A stretch of DNA of 64,000 nt from Lachnospiraceae bacterium UBA7143 (GCA_002491905.1 DKWV01000011.1:67718-131717), one strand, 5' to 3'. Shown: positions 1 to 8,625, counted from the first letter of the stretch. The notes: a model not told the origin generated them from the letters alone. Translations and numbers: made by a program.

Positions 1-6
1 CAGGAA

Positions 7-1467
7 ATGATATGTGGGGGGTATGAGGAGTACAAAGTGAAGCCGATGCTTTACTTTGACGGACACAGACTGGCATATGACAGTACAGATGATATATATT
101 ATATTACGCAGAATATGGATGACGGCGCATTCAGCGGCGTGTTAGGCAGCAGTGAAGGAACATTATACTGGCGAAAAGACGGTCGCTTTCTTAAGTTTGC
201 GGATGCCTTGTCGGAGGGGCATATGTTTTCACTGTACTGTGTGAATAAGGAGACGAAAAAATGGTGCAGTTACAGTATCGTTTTTTCTGGTATGCCTATT
301 ATGATGATTGAGACACAGGACGGAGAAGCGATTGGTGATGACCTGTGCAAGGCACAGATGCAGCTTTTTAACTTGAAATTTACAGGCAGGGAATACACGT
401 CTGTCTCCTGTCAAATGAGGATCAGAGGAGGCATGAGTAAAAAATATTTCAAAAAAGGTTACAAACTGTCGCTGGACGAAAAGCGGTCTTTGCTCGGCAT
501 GAGAGAGGATGATGATTGGATCCTGACGGCGCTCTATGATGATAGCGGATTGATTCATAATAAGTTTTCCTATGACGTATGGAGAAACATGGCAGATAAC
601 AATTCCGTAAAACAGGACGAAGGGACTACAATGGAGTTTGTAGAATTATTCTGTAATGACGCTTATCTTGGCGTTTACGGTTTAATTGAACGAATAGACG
701 GAAAAGAATTATCGTTGGAAGGGACAAAGGATATTCTATACAAGTGCGAGGGATATAGCCTGCCGAGAGAACTGGCGGACTGGTCTGATGTTTTAGGAGA
801 GGATTATATTATCAAATATCCGAAAGAGTATGATCTTTCCGAATGGGTTCCGATTCAGAAATATCTTGAAACATTTACAAAGGAGGAAGGCATCACGGAT
901 TATGAACAGGCGGTATCAATGCTGAATATGGAAAATGCCATCGATCATAATCTTTTTATTATGTTATCTTATGGAATTGATAATTATAAACGAAAGAATA
1001 ATTATTATCTGGCGGATTTTTTGGGAAATAATATGAATCCCGAATATGCCATGATCAAAGTACCCTGGGATTGCAATGCGACTTGGGGGAATGTCTGGTA
1101 TAGCAACCCGGAATCCAACGACACTATTTATGAGTCGGAAAGGATCACAGATCCGAATCTCTGGAGTGAAGATATGAAGGCGCTGTTTTTATGCAGACCG
1201 GACGAAATCGGAGAAATGATGAGAAGGCGGTGGGTTTATTTGCGGCAGGACATTCTGTCGAATGAGAGATTAACCGGCATGCTTGATAAGGAGTTTGGCT
1301 ATCTGCATGGTTCCGGGGCGTATGCCCGCAATTATCAGAGATGGCCAAAAGGTACCGAGTATTGGGACGACAGATACATATATGAATATGTGGATGGACG
1401 GCTTAAGTACTTGGATGAATATTTTCAGGAGCCATATTTGGATGAGACATTGACGCTGGATTATTAG
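7..1467 (+). CDS. CotH-like kinase-fold protein, probably 5'-truncated by the window edge
   Basis: The product resembles the CotH family, first known from spore coats, whose members have an atypical kinase fold and are often extracellular or at the cell surface. Visible signs are the segment around residues 138-157 (RIRGGMSKKYFKKGYKLSL), which matches the family's RGRGNS-type loop, the following W-I-L-T-A-L-Y-D-D-S stretch, and a late PWDCNATWG motif in the place of the metal-binding aspartate. The reading frame stays open to the left edge and no signal peptide is visible, so the true start is probably outside the window and the ATG at 7 is internal. The substrate is unknown. The gene ends about 110 bases before a carboxypeptidase gene. 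Confidence 0.7.
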   Translation: MICGGYEEYKVKPMLYFDGHRLAYDSTDDIYYITQNMDDGAFSGVLGSSEGTLYWRKDGRFLKFADALSEGHMFSLYCVNKETKKWCSYSIVFSGMPIMMIETQDGEAIGDDLCKAQMQLFNLKFTGREYTSVSCQMRIRGGMSKKYFKKGYKLSLDEKRSLLGMREDDDWILTALYDDSGLIHNKFSYDVWRNMADNNSVKQDEGTTMEFVELFCNDAYLGVYGLIERIDGKELSLEGTKDILYKCEGYSLPRELADWSDVLGEDYIIKYPKEYDLSEWVPIQKYLETFTKEEGITDYEQAVSMLNMENAIDHNLFIMLSYGIDNYKRKNNYYLADFLGNNMNPEYAMIKVPWDCNATWGNVWYSNPESNDTIYESERITDPNLWSEDMKALFLCRPDEIGEMMRRRWVYLRQDILSNERLTGMLDKEFGYLHGSGAYARNYQRWPKGTEYWDDRYIYEYVDGRLKYLDEYFQEPYLDETLTLDY

Positions 1468-1579
1468 CGTGATGTTTTTGGAGAAAAATGGGTAAATGTC
1501 TTGAATGGAAAAATGAGGACGAATGCTGTCATAGGAGAGTAGGATACGCATATATATTAACGAACGGAATTGTCAGGAC

Positions 1580-2926
1580 GTGGGTATGCGTATCATAAAA
1601 AACAGGACTAATGCGGGTAGAAAGCGGATATATTACAGGGTGGCTGCCATTGTTACGGCGGCTGCCTTGTTTTGTGTGCATGGAAGCGCGTGGAACCCGG
1701 CGGCTTTGCGGCGTATCTTCTGTACAGCACAACAGAAAGGCATTCAGGTTTCGGCTGCTAAGGCTGCGTCCGGCGGGACGCAGGAGAATGCTTCGGAGGA
1801 AGATCTGCGGCTCTATGCACAGTCGGCGGTTCTCATGGATGCGGACTCAGGCAGGGTACTCTACGGAAAAAACCCGGAGGAAAAGCTGCCTATGGCCAGC
1901 ACCACTAAGATTATGACCTGCATCCTCGCATTGGAGTACGGCAATCCGGAAGAGGTCGTGGAAGTCTCTTCCTATGCGGCGAGCATGCCCAAAGTAAAGC
2001 TGTATGTAAAGGCGGGGGAAAAATATCGTCTGGGCGACCTGTTATACTCCCTGATGCTGGAATCCCACAATGACTCGGCGGTGGTAATCGCGGAGGCGGT
2101 GGGCGGCAGCGTGGAGAAGTTCGCGGCAATGATGAACCAGAAGGCGCGCGATATCGGCTGTTTTGACACGTACTTCATCACGCCGAACGGACTGGACGCG
2201 AAGGTGGATGAAAACGGAAAAGTGCATTCCACAACGGCGGCGGATCTGGCAAGGATCATGGCATACTGTGTGACGGATTCCCCGGAAAAGGAGCAGTTTC
2301 TGGAGATTACAAGGACGCAGGGCTATGATTTCACGGATGCGGACGGCACAAGAAGCTTTCACTGCAATAACCACAATGCATTCTTAGGCATGATGCCGGA
2401 GGCTCTCTCCGGGAAGACGGGATTTACCAACAACGCGGGTTACTGCTACGTGGGGGCGGTGGAGAGCGAGGGACGGATTTTTACGGTTGCTCTTCTTGCC
2501 TGCGGCTGGCCGAATAACCGGAGCTACAAGTGGAGCGACATGAAGAAGCTGGCGGCTTACGGAATGGAGCGGTATCAGTACAGGGATATCTATGAACCGC
2601 AGGATTTTGCGGATATTTCGGTAAGGAACGGCATTGCGGGGGAGCGTGGAACACCCTTTGAGGAGGCGTATGTCTCCGTCACACTTCAGACGCAGGAGGA
2701 GAACCTGACCTATCTTTTGTGTGAGGAGGATCAGGTAGAGGTAAAGACCCGGGTGGAGCCTGTTCTCGACGCGCCGGTTGCAGAGGGGGAAGAGGTCGGC
2801 TCTGTGTCCTATTTCTTAAACGGGGAACTGGTGAAAAGATATGCGGTGTGCACGGACACGGCAATCGAGGAGAGAAGCTTTTTATGGATTTTGGAATATA
2901 TTTTAAAACTTACATTTTTTTTGTAA
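1580..2926 (+). CDS. D-alanyl-D-alanine carboxypeptidase (low-molecular-weight PBP, DacF/PBP5-like)
   Basis: This is a serine peptidase that removes the terminal D-alanine of peptidoglycan stem peptides outside the membrane. All three penicillin-binding motifs are present: STTK at residues 107-110, SHN at 162-164 and KTG at 279-281. The N-terminus carries a hydrophobic segment (about residues 20-36) after several Arg/Lys, suiting a signal peptide or anchor. The C-terminal third looks like the PBP5 beta domain and ends in a short hydrophobic helix, as in tail-anchored members. The start given is GTG 1580; an in-frame ATG at 1586 is equally possible. It stands alone between the CotH-like gene and the decarboxylase operon. 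Confidence 0.93.
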   Translation: MGMRIIKNRTNAGRKRIYYRVAAIVTAAALFCVHGSAWNPAALRRIFCTAQQKGIQVSAAKAASGGTQENASEEDLRLYAQSAVLMDADSGRVLYGKNPEEKLPMASTTKIMTCILALEYGNPEEVVEVSSYAASMPKVKLYVKAGEKYRLGDLLYSLMLESHNDSAVVIAEAVGGSVEKFAAMMNQKARDIGCFDTYFITPNGLDAKVDENGKVHSTTAADLARIMAYCVTDSPEKEQFLEITRTQGYDFTDADGTRSFHCNNHNAFLGMMPEALSGKTGFTNNAGYCYVGAVESEGRIFTVALLACGWPNNRSYKWSDMKKLAAYGMERYQYRDIYEPQDFADISVRNGIAGERGTPFEEAYVSVTLQTQEENLTYLLCEEDQVEVKTRVEPVLDAPVAEGEEVGSVSYFLNGELVKRYAVCTDTAIEERSFLWILEYILKLTFFL

Positions 2927-2953
2927 TTTCTGCTAGTCGAGATTTGCATTCTG

Positions 2954-2962
2954 TGTTATACT
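2954..2962 (+). promoter_or_regulatory. Extended -10 promoter of the decarboxylase operon
   Basis: TGTTATACT forms an extended -10 (TG, one base, TATACT at 2957-2962). No good -35 lies 17 bases upstream, which is tolerated by extended -10 promoters. It is about 73 bases before the first gene of the operon, which has a GGAGGG ribosome-binding site at 3022-3027. Confidence 0.5.
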
Positions 2963-3034
2963 ACAGTCGTGCGCTATGTCAAATAGCAGAATGGTTTTAT
3001 TATTTTTATAATTATATAAATGGAGGGCTGAAAA

Positions 3035-4462
3035 ATGAGTACTACTTCTCAAGCGAGTCAAAGAATCAATGCTTTACTCGATGAAAACAGTTTCGTTGAG
3101 ATCGGCGGTCTCGTGACAGCGAGAGCTACGGATTTCAATCTGAAGCAGACAGAGACTCCGTCTGACGGTGTTGTGACCGGCTATGGTGTGATCGACGGCA
3201 GTCTTGTGTATGTGTACAGCCAGGATGCGTCCGTGCTGAACGGATCCGTAGGCGAGATGCATGCCAAAAAGATCGTGAACATCTATGAGATGGCGATGAA
3301 GATGGGTGCGCCGGTGATCGGGCTGATCGACTCCGCGGGCCTGCGTCTGCAGGAGGCGACCGACGCGTTAAACGGCTTTGGCGAGATCTACAGATGCCAG
3401 GCGTTTGCTTCTGGCGTGATTCCGCAGATCACGGCTGTGTTCGGTTCCTGCGGCGGTGGACTTGCCCTGATTCCTGCCATGACCGATTTCGCGTTTATGG
3501 AGGAGAAGAAGGCGAAGCTGTTCGTCAATTCCCCGAATGCACTGGAAGGAAATGAGATTTCCCGCTGCGACACCTCCGCGGCTGCATTCCAGAGTGAGGA
3601 GACAGGCCTTGTGGATATGGTGGCGGACGAAGCGACAATCCTTGGACAGATCAGACAGCTGGTTTCCATCCTGCCTGCGAACAATTCCGATCTTGCATGG
3701 ACGGACTGTACAGACGATTTAAACCGTGCCTGCGCGCAGATTACAAGCTGTGTGGGTGACACGGCGATTGCCCTGTCCCAGATTGCGGACGACGGTCTCT
3801 TCGTAGAGGTAAAGCAGGATTATGCAAAGGATATGGTGGCGGGCTTTATCCGTTTAAACGGCGCTACCGTCGGCGCGGTGGCAAACCGTACTGAGGTCTG
3901 TGACGAGAACGGTGAGGTAGTGGAGAAGTTTGACGCGGCAATCTCTCCCAGAGGAGCGGAGAAGGCAGCGGAGTTTGTGAACTTCTGTGACGCTTTTGAC
4001 ATTCCGGTACTGACACTCACCAATGTGACTGGCTTTGCGGCGACCACCTGTTCCGAGAAGAGAATGGCCAAGGCGGCAGGAAGGCTTACATATGCCTTCG
4101 CCAACGCGACCGTTCCCAAGGTCAATGTGATTATCGGCAAGGCATACGGAAGTGCGTATGTGACGATGAACTCCAAGGCAGTCGGCGCAGATATTACGAT
4201 TGCGTGGCCGGATGCCCAGATCGGCATGATGGATGCGAAACTGGCGGCAAAGATCATCTGCGATGGACAAGGCTCTGACGCCATCGAAACTTGCGCGAAA
4301 GAGTATGAGGCTCTGCAGAACAATGTGGAAAGCGCGGCGAAGAGAGGTTATGTGGATCAGATCGTGGAGCCGGCAGATACGAGAAAATATGTGATCGGCG
4401 CATTCGAGATGCTCTCCAACAAGGCGGAGGGACGTCCCGAGAAAAAGCACGGCACTGTTTAA
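3035..4462 (+). CDS. Acyl-CoA carboxyltransferase subunit (MmdA/PCC-beta family)
   Basis: This is a carboxyl transferase with two crotonase-like halves, of the family that moves carboxyl groups between acyl-CoA and biotin in methylmalonyl-CoA or glutaconyl-CoA decarboxylases and propionyl-CoA carboxylase. The glycine-rich oxyanion-hole stretch GSCGGGLALIPAM is seen near residue 135 and its counterpart with VNVIIGKAYGSAYVTM lies in the C-terminal half. At 475 residues it is slightly shorter than the usual 510. It begins an operon with an OadG-like lipoprotein, a biotin carrier, a sodium pump subunit and a second carboxyltransferase of a different fold. No biotin carboxylase gene is nearby, which favours a decarboxylase over an ATP-dependent carboxylase. 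The acyl-CoA substrate cannot be read from the sequence. Confidence 0.88.
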   Translation: MSTTSQASQRINALLDENSFVEIGGLVTARATDFNLKQTETPSDGVVTGYGVIDGSLVYVYSQDASVLNGSVGEMHAKKIVNIYEMAMKMGAPVIGLIDSAGLRLQEATDALNGFGEIYRCQAFASGVIPQITAVFGSCGGGLALIPAMTDFAFMEEKKAKLFVNSPNALEGNEISRCDTSAAAFQSEETGLVDMVADEATILGQIRQLVSILPANNSDLAWTDCTDDLNRACAQITSCVGDTAIALSQIADDGLFVEVKQDYAKDMVAGFIRLNGATVGAVANRTEVCDENGEVVEKFDAAISPRGAEKAAEFVNFCDAFDIPVLTLTNVTGFAATTCSEKRMAKAAGRLTYAFANATVPKVNVIIGKAYGSAYVTMNSKAVGADITIAWPDAQIGMMDAKLAAKIICDGQGSDAIETCAKEYEALQNNVESAAKRGYVDQIVEPADTRKYVIGAFEMLSNKAEGRPEKKHGTV

Positions 4463-4471
4463 GGAGGCACT

Positions 4472-5197
4472 ATGAAAAAACTATTGGTAATATTAGGGAT
4501 GATTACCTGTATGGCCTGTCTTGCAGCGTGTGGTGAGGAGGAAGCAAAAAGCGCCCCCATCAGTGATGAGCAGGCAGTACAGATCGGTACGACCATCGTG
4601 GATCAGATGAATACGATCGTGAGTCAGGGCGCTATCGAGCAGTATGTCGATCAGCCTGCACTCTACAATGGTTTTCAGGGCTGGGAGAGTGCACTGGATG
4701 ATATCGGCACCTACGAGGGCGTGAGCGGCGCTTCCGTGTCTTTTGACGGAGATGAGGTAACTATCACGGTCAATGTGCTTGGCTCCCTTCACAATGCGGA
4801 TGTGGAGATCGTTCTTGACAGCGCGCTCGCAACTTACATCGGTATTACCACCAACGTCCATTATTCCACGGGAGAGATTATGGCGAAGGCTGGTATGAAC
4901 ACCCTGATCGGTATGGGTACCGTGTTCGTGGTCCTGATTCTGATCAGTCTGATTATTTCCTGTTTCACGCTCGTATCTAAGTTTGAGACGAAACAGAAAA
5001 AAGAGGAGCCCGCAGCAGCCGCTGCCTCTGCTCCCGTAGTAGAGCAGATTGCAGCCAAGGAGGAGCTCTCCGACGATACGGAGCTTGTGGCGGTTATTGC
5101 AGCAGCGATCGCAGCCTACGAGGGTGCGGCTTCCACGGATGGATTTGTGGTAAGATCCATCAGAAAATCTAATAAGAGTAAATGGCAGAATGCCTAA
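4472..5197 (+). CDS. OadG-family small subunit fused to an extracytoplasmic lipoprotein domain
   Basis: The N-terminus is a lipoprotein signal with lipobox LAAC (Cys20). A soluble domain (about 25-140) follows, then one membrane helix (about 143-168) and an Ala-rich cytosolic tail ending in the VAVIAAAIAAYEG and FVVRSIRK motifs typical of OadG/MmdD gamma-delta subunits. OadG-type subunits hold the carboxyltransferase, biotin carrier and membrane pump together. Classical OadG proteins are only 80-120 residues with no outer domain, so this 241-residue form adds an exported part of unknown job. It begins 9 bases after the carboxyltransferase behind an AAGGAGG site and is followed 14 bases later by the biotin carrier. 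Confidence 0.82.
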   Translation: MKKLLVILGMITCMACLAACGEEEAKSAPISDEQAVQIGTTIVDQMNTIVSQGAIEQYVDQPALYNGFQGWESALDDIGTYEGVSGASVSFDGDEVTITVNVLGSLHNADVEIVLDSALATYIGITTNVHYSTGEIMAKAGMNTLIGMGTVFVVLILISLIISCFTLVSKFETKQKKEEPAAAAASAPVVEQIAAKEELSDDTELVAVIAAAIAAYEGAASTDGFVVRSIRKSNKSKWQNA

Positions 5198-5211
5198 GAT
5201 CATAGGAGGAT

Positions 5212-5595
5212 ATGAAGATGAAAAATTATACAATTACCGTAAATGGCAGCGTATATGATGTAGTGGTGGAAGAGGGCCAGACGAGCGGCGCACCCGCGGC
5301 AGCGGCTCCGGCAGCTCCCAGGGCGGTTCCCAAGGCAGCTCCTGCTCCTGCGGCAGCACCCGCGGCAGGTGGCGCAGCAGGCAGCATTAAGATCGAGGCC
5401 GGTGCGGCAGGCAAGGTTTTCAAAATTGAAGCCAATGTAGGACAGGCAGTGAAGAAGGGCGACGCTGTCGTGATCGTTGAGGCAATGAAGATGGAGATTC
5501 CTGTAGTGGCACCTGAGGACGGTACTGTAGCAAGCATCAATGTGGCGGTTGGTGATGCCGTAGAGGCAGGCGCACTTCTTGCGACATTGAAGTAA
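5212..5595 (+). CDS. Biotin carboxyl carrier protein of the sodium-pumping decarboxylase
   Basis: This 127-residue protein has a short N-terminal beta segment, an Ala/Pro-rich flexible linker (about residues 26-53) and a biotinyl domain with the EAMKM motif, so Lys93 is the expected biotin site. It would shuttle carboxybiotin between the soluble carboxyltransferase and the membrane beta subunit. It is the only biotinyl domain in the operon, since the OadA-like protein downstream lacks one. Start options are ATG 5212 or ATG 5218; the AGGAGG site upstream suits both. Confidence 0.93.
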   Translation: MKMKNYTITVNGSVYDVVVEEGQTSGAPAAAAPAAPRAVPKAAPAPAAAPAAGGAAGSIKIEAGAAGKVFKIEANVGQAVKKGDAVVIVEAMKMEIPVVAPEDGTVASINVAVGDAVEAGALLATLK

Positions 5596-5603
5596 TCATC
5601 AGG

Positions 5604-5631
5604 AGAGGCAGCCCGGAAGGGCGCTTCCTCT
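5604..5631 (+). other. Intercistronic hairpin between biotin carrier and pump subunit
   Basis: AGAGG and CCTCT enclose an inner stem GCCC-GGAA-GGGC with a four-base loop. No T-run follows, so this is more likely an mRNA-processing or stability element than a terminator. It sits just before the AGGAGG site of the beta subunit gene. Confidence 0.5.
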
Positions 5632-5659
5632 GAAACTAAAACTACAGGAGGTTAAGAAA

Positions 5660-6805
5660 ATGTATATAGTTGAGACGCTTAACAATCTGATACATCAGAC
5701 CGCTTTCTTCAATCTGGAAGTCGGAAACTATGTGATGATTGTGGTGGCACTTGTATTCCTATATCTTGCCATCGGCAAAGGCTTTGAGCCGCTCTTGTTA
5801 GTGCCGATCGCTTTCGGTATGCTGCTCGTGAACATCTATCCGGATATCATGGCAGAGTACGGCGAGGGTGGCGCAGGCGGCGGTCTGTTGTATTATTTCT
5901 ACAAGCTGGATGAGTGGGCGATCCTGCCGTCCCTGATCTTTATGGGCGTTGGTGCCATGACGGATTTCGGCCCGCTGATTGCGAACCCGAAGAGTTTCCT
6001 TCTGGGTGCGGCGGCACAGTTTGGTATCTTTATGGCATACTTCGGGGCTATCTTTATGGGATTTAACGACAGGGCAGCGGCGGCTATTTCCATCATCGGC
6101 GGTGCGGACGGTCCTACTTCCATTTTTCTTGCAGGCAAACTGGGACAGACGACCCTGCTTGGCCCGATCGCGGTGGCAGCTTATTCCTATATGTCGCTGG
6201 TACCGATTATCCAGCCGCCTATTATGAAGCTTTTCACGACGGAGAAGGAGAGAAAGATTAAGATGGGACAGCTTCGTCCAGTCAGCAAGCTGGAGAAGAT
6301 CCTGTTCCCTATCGTGGTTACGATCGTGGTTTCCCTGATTCTTCCCACCACAGCGCCCCTTGTAGGTATGCTGATGCTGGGTAATCTGTTCAGGGAGTGC
6401 GGCGTGGTGAGACAGTTGACGGATACGGCGTCCAATGCGCTTATGTACATCGTGGTTATCATTCTTGGAACATCCGTTGGTGCGACCACCAGTGCGGAGG
6501 CATTCTTAAATATGGATACCATCAAGATTGTTATTCTGGGTCTGATCGCGTTTGCGTTTGGTACGGCGGCGGGTGTGCTCTTCGGCAAGCTGATGTGCGT
6601 GATCACCAAGGGTAAGGTAAATCCTCTGATCGGTTCCGCAGGCGTTTCCGCGGTGCCTATGGCAGCCAGAGTATCACAGAAGGTCGGTGCGGAAGCTGAT
6701 CCTACGAACTTCCTGCTGATGCATGCGATGGGGCCCAATGTGGCGGGCGTTATCGGTACGGCTGTGGCGGCAGGTACTTTCATGGCAGTGTTCGGAGTAT
6801 TCTAA
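5660..6805 (+). CDS. oadB: Sodium ion-translocating decarboxylase beta subunit (OadB/MmdB/GcdB family)
   Basis: This polytopic membrane protein of 381 residues decarboxylates carboxybiotin and couples this to sodium export. About ten hydrophobic segments can be seen. The family motif GGADGPTSI occurs near residue 150, and a second conserved stretch with GSAGVSAVPMAARV and DPTNFLLMHAMGPNVAGVIGT is near the C-terminus. The lengths match GcdB and MmdB (about 375-400). The family serves oxaloacetate, methylmalonyl-CoA and glutaconyl-CoA decarboxylases alike, so it does not fix the substrate. It lies between the biotin carrier and an OadA-like carboxyltransferase. Confidence 0.92.
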   Translation: MYIVETLNNLIHQTAFFNLEVGNYVMIVVALVFLYLAIGKGFEPLLLVPIAFGMLLVNIYPDIMAEYGEGGAGGGLLYYFYKLDEWAILPSLIFMGVGAMTDFGPLIANPKSFLLGAAAQFGIFMAYFGAIFMGFNDRAAAAISIIGGADGPTSIFLAGKLGQTTLLGPIAVAAYSYMSLVPIIQPPIMKLFTTEKERKIKMGQLRPVSKLEKILFPIVVTIVVSLILPTTAPLVGMLMLGNLFRECGVVRQLTDTASNALMYIVVIILGTSVGATTSAEAFLNMDTIKIVILGLIAFAFGTAAGVLFGKLMCVITKGKVNPLIGSAGVSAVPMAARVSQKVGAEADPTNFLLMHAMGPNVAGVIGTAVAAGTFMAVFGVF

Positions 6806-6807
6806 CA

Positions 6808-6849
6808 AATCGAACTTCGTTCGATTGCGAGGATCGCTTCGCGACCTCG
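6808..6849 (+). repeat. Two tandem hairpins with TTC-type loops between oadB and oadA
   Basis: The first is AATCGAA-CTTCG-TTCGATT at 6808-6826. The second pairs CGAGG (6828-6832) with CCTCG (6845-6849) and TCGC (6834-6837) with GCGA (6841-6844), leaving A6833 bulged. Neither is followed by a T-run. The CGAGGAT start of the second resembles the repeat unit at 8411-8445 and 8485-8519, so they may be one family of palindromic elements. Confidence 0.6.
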
Positions 6850-6888
6850 GCAGGATGTGAATAAAAATTTAGAAAGGAATGAAATAAA

Positions 6889-8325
6889 ATGGCAGAACAA
6901 ATTAAAAAGCCGGTTGGAATCATGGAAACCGTTCTTCGTGACGCGCATCAGTCTCTGATCGCAACCAGAATGCCCACCGAGAAAATGCTTCCGATCGTAG
7001 ATAAAATGGATAAAGTCGGCTACCACGCAGTAGAGTGCTGGGGCGGCGCAACCTTCGACGCTTCCCTTCGTTTCCTGAAGGAAGATCCCTGGGAGAGACT
7101 GAGGAAGTTACGGGACGGCTTTAAGAATACCAAGCTTCAGATGTTATTCAGAGGCCAGAATATTTTGGGATACAGACCCTATGCGGATGATGTGGTGTAC
7201 GCGTTTGTTGAGAAATCCATCGCAAACGGCATTGATGTCATCAGGATTTTTGACTGCCTGAACGATATCCGTAACCTGCAGGCGGCGGTTGACGCAACCA
7301 ACAAGATCAAGAAGCAGGAGGGCAGAGGCGAGTCCCAGATCGCGCTTTCCTATACACTTGGAGACGCTTATACATTAGAGTATTGGGCTGACATGGCGAA
7401 GAAGATCGAGGAGATGGGTGCAGATTCCATCTGTATCAAGGATATGGCGGGTCTGCTCGTTCCCTACCGCGCAGCGGAGCTCGTAAAAACCCTGAAAGAG
7501 AGCACAAAGCTCCCGATCCAGCTGCATACGCACTATACATCCGGCGTGGCGTCCATGACATATCTGAAAGCGGTGGAGGCGGGCGTGGATGTCATCGACT
7601 GCGCAATCTCTCCGTTTGCACTGGGTACTTCCCAGCCCGCAACAGAGGTTATGGTGGAGACCTTTAAGGGCACACCTTACGATACCGGATATGACCAGAA
7701 CATTCTGGCGGAGATTGCGGATTACTTCCGTCCTTACCGTGAGGAGTGTATCGAATCCGGCCTGATGAGCACGAAGGTGCTCGGCGTTAACATCAATACC
7801 TTACGTTATCAGGTTCCCGGCGGTATGCTGTCCAACATGGTAAGCCAGCTGAAGGAGCAGAAGGCGGAGGATAAATACCAGGATGTGCTGGAGGAGATCC
7901 CGAGAGTCCGCAAGGACTGCGGCGAGCCCCCGCTTGTTACACCTTCCTCCCAGATCGTCGGCACACAGGCAGTGTTTAATGTGCTGATGGGCGAGAGATA
8001 CAAGATGGCGACAGGAGAGTTCAAGGATCTGCTCCGCGGCAACTACGGCCAGACGGTTAAGCCCATGAGTCAGGAAGTGATCGACAAGGTGATTCCTGGC
8101 GAGAAGCGTTCTACCGCCCGTTCTGCTGAGGCGACCGGGCACACGGAGCCGGAGCTTGCAGGTCTGGAAGCGGAGATGAAGGAATGGAAACAGCAGGACG
8201 AGGATGTGCTGTCCTACGCACTGTTCCCTCAGGTGGCAATCGACTTCTTCAAGTACCGTCAGGCACAGCAGGAGAAGGTTGACATGACCCAGGCAGATAC
8301 AAAGAATGGGGCATACCCTGTTTAA
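6889..8325 (+). CDS. oadA: Oxaloacetate decarboxylase alpha subunit / pyruvate carboxylase subunit B-like carboxyltransferase
   Basis: This is a TIM-barrel (HMGL-like) carboxyltransferase for oxaloacetate and pyruvate. The start ETVLRDAHQSLIATRM matches the family's opening metal-binding and substrate motif, CIKDMAGL holds the lysine expected to be carbamylated, and IQLHTHYTSG gives the two zinc-binding histidines. A conserved C-terminal carboxylase domain follows, but the 478-residue protein stops before the biotinyl domain that longer OadA proteins carry. It must therefore use the separate carrier at 5212. It is the last gene of the operon, with an AGAAAGGAAT site upstream and a long hairpin just after the stop. 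Confidence 0.9.
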   Translation: MAEQIKKPVGIMETVLRDAHQSLIATRMPTEKMLPIVDKMDKVGYHAVECWGGATFDASLRFLKEDPWERLRKLRDGFKNTKLQMLFRGQNILGYRPYADDVVYAFVEKSIANGIDVIRIFDCLNDIRNLQAAVDATNKIKKQEGRGESQIALSYTLGDAYTLEYWADMAKKIEEMGADSICIKDMAGLLVPYRAAELVKTLKESTKLPIQLHTHYTSGVASMTYLKAVEAGVDVIDCAISPFALGTSQPATEVMVETFKGTPYDTGYDQNILAEIADYFRPYREECIESGLMSTKVLGVNINTLRYQVPGGMLSNMVSQLKEQKAEDKYQDVLEEIPRVRKDCGEPPLVTPSSQIVGTQAVFNVLMGERYKMATGEFKDLLRGNYGQTVKPMSQEVIDKVIPGEKRSTARSAEATGHTEPELAGLEAEMKEWKQQDEDVLSYALFPQVAIDFFKYRQAQQEKVDMTQADTKNGAYPV

Positions 8326-8339
8326 GCACAAAGCAGAGC

Positions 8340-8400
8340 AAGGATATAAAAATGCAGCTCCCGAAAGTTTACTTTCGTGGAGCTGCATTTTTATATCCTT
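8340..8400 (+). terminator. Very long perfect hairpin, operon terminator
   Basis: The arms 8340-8360 and 8380-8400 are perfect 21-base inverted repeats. A second stem CGAAAGT/ACTTTCG (8362-8368, 8371-8377) fills most of the loop. The 3' arm contains a T-run after GAGCTGCA, and the mirrored A-run makes it usable from both strands. It lies 15 bases after the last decarboxylase gene. Confidence 0.85.
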
Positions 8401-8410
8401 ATTCGGCGTG

Positions 8411-8519
8411 AGCCGAACAACGAGGATTTGCGAAGCAAATTCGAGATGGCTCTGCGTAGGGATGCCAAAAGAATTGGGCAACCCAGCCGAACAACGAGGA
8501 TTTGCGAAGCAAATTCGAG
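8411..8519 (+). repeat. Two copies of a 35-bp direct repeat containing a palindrome
   Basis: Positions 8411-8445 and 8485-8519 are identical over 35 bases, with a period of 74. Each copy contains the stem-loop GATTTGC-GAA-GCAAATT and is bounded by AGCC on the left and GGCT a few bases beyond the right end. A small hairpin TTCGGC-GTGA-GCCGAA (8402-8417) overlaps the first copy. Short open frames here are formed by the repeats and lack support as genes. These copies and the promoter downstream fill the 390-base gap 8326-8715. Confidence 0.75.
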
Positions 8520-8625
8520 TGGTGGCTCGGTTCAGAAAATAAATGAGCGCAGATGGGGCTGTATTTTTGTGTATTTAGATGCTAAAAAAAGCTAAAAAAT
8601 GCCTTTTTTTCTAGGTTTCTATGAA

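Noticed and set aside
2848..3084. Open frame of 78 codons across the gap before the decarboxylase operon
   Set aside because: It overlaps the ends of two strong genes, lacks a ribosome site and reads through the promoter.
6187..6783. 198-codon antisense frame in the sodium pump gene
   Set aside because: It is a shadow of a conserved membrane protein gene and has no initiation signals.
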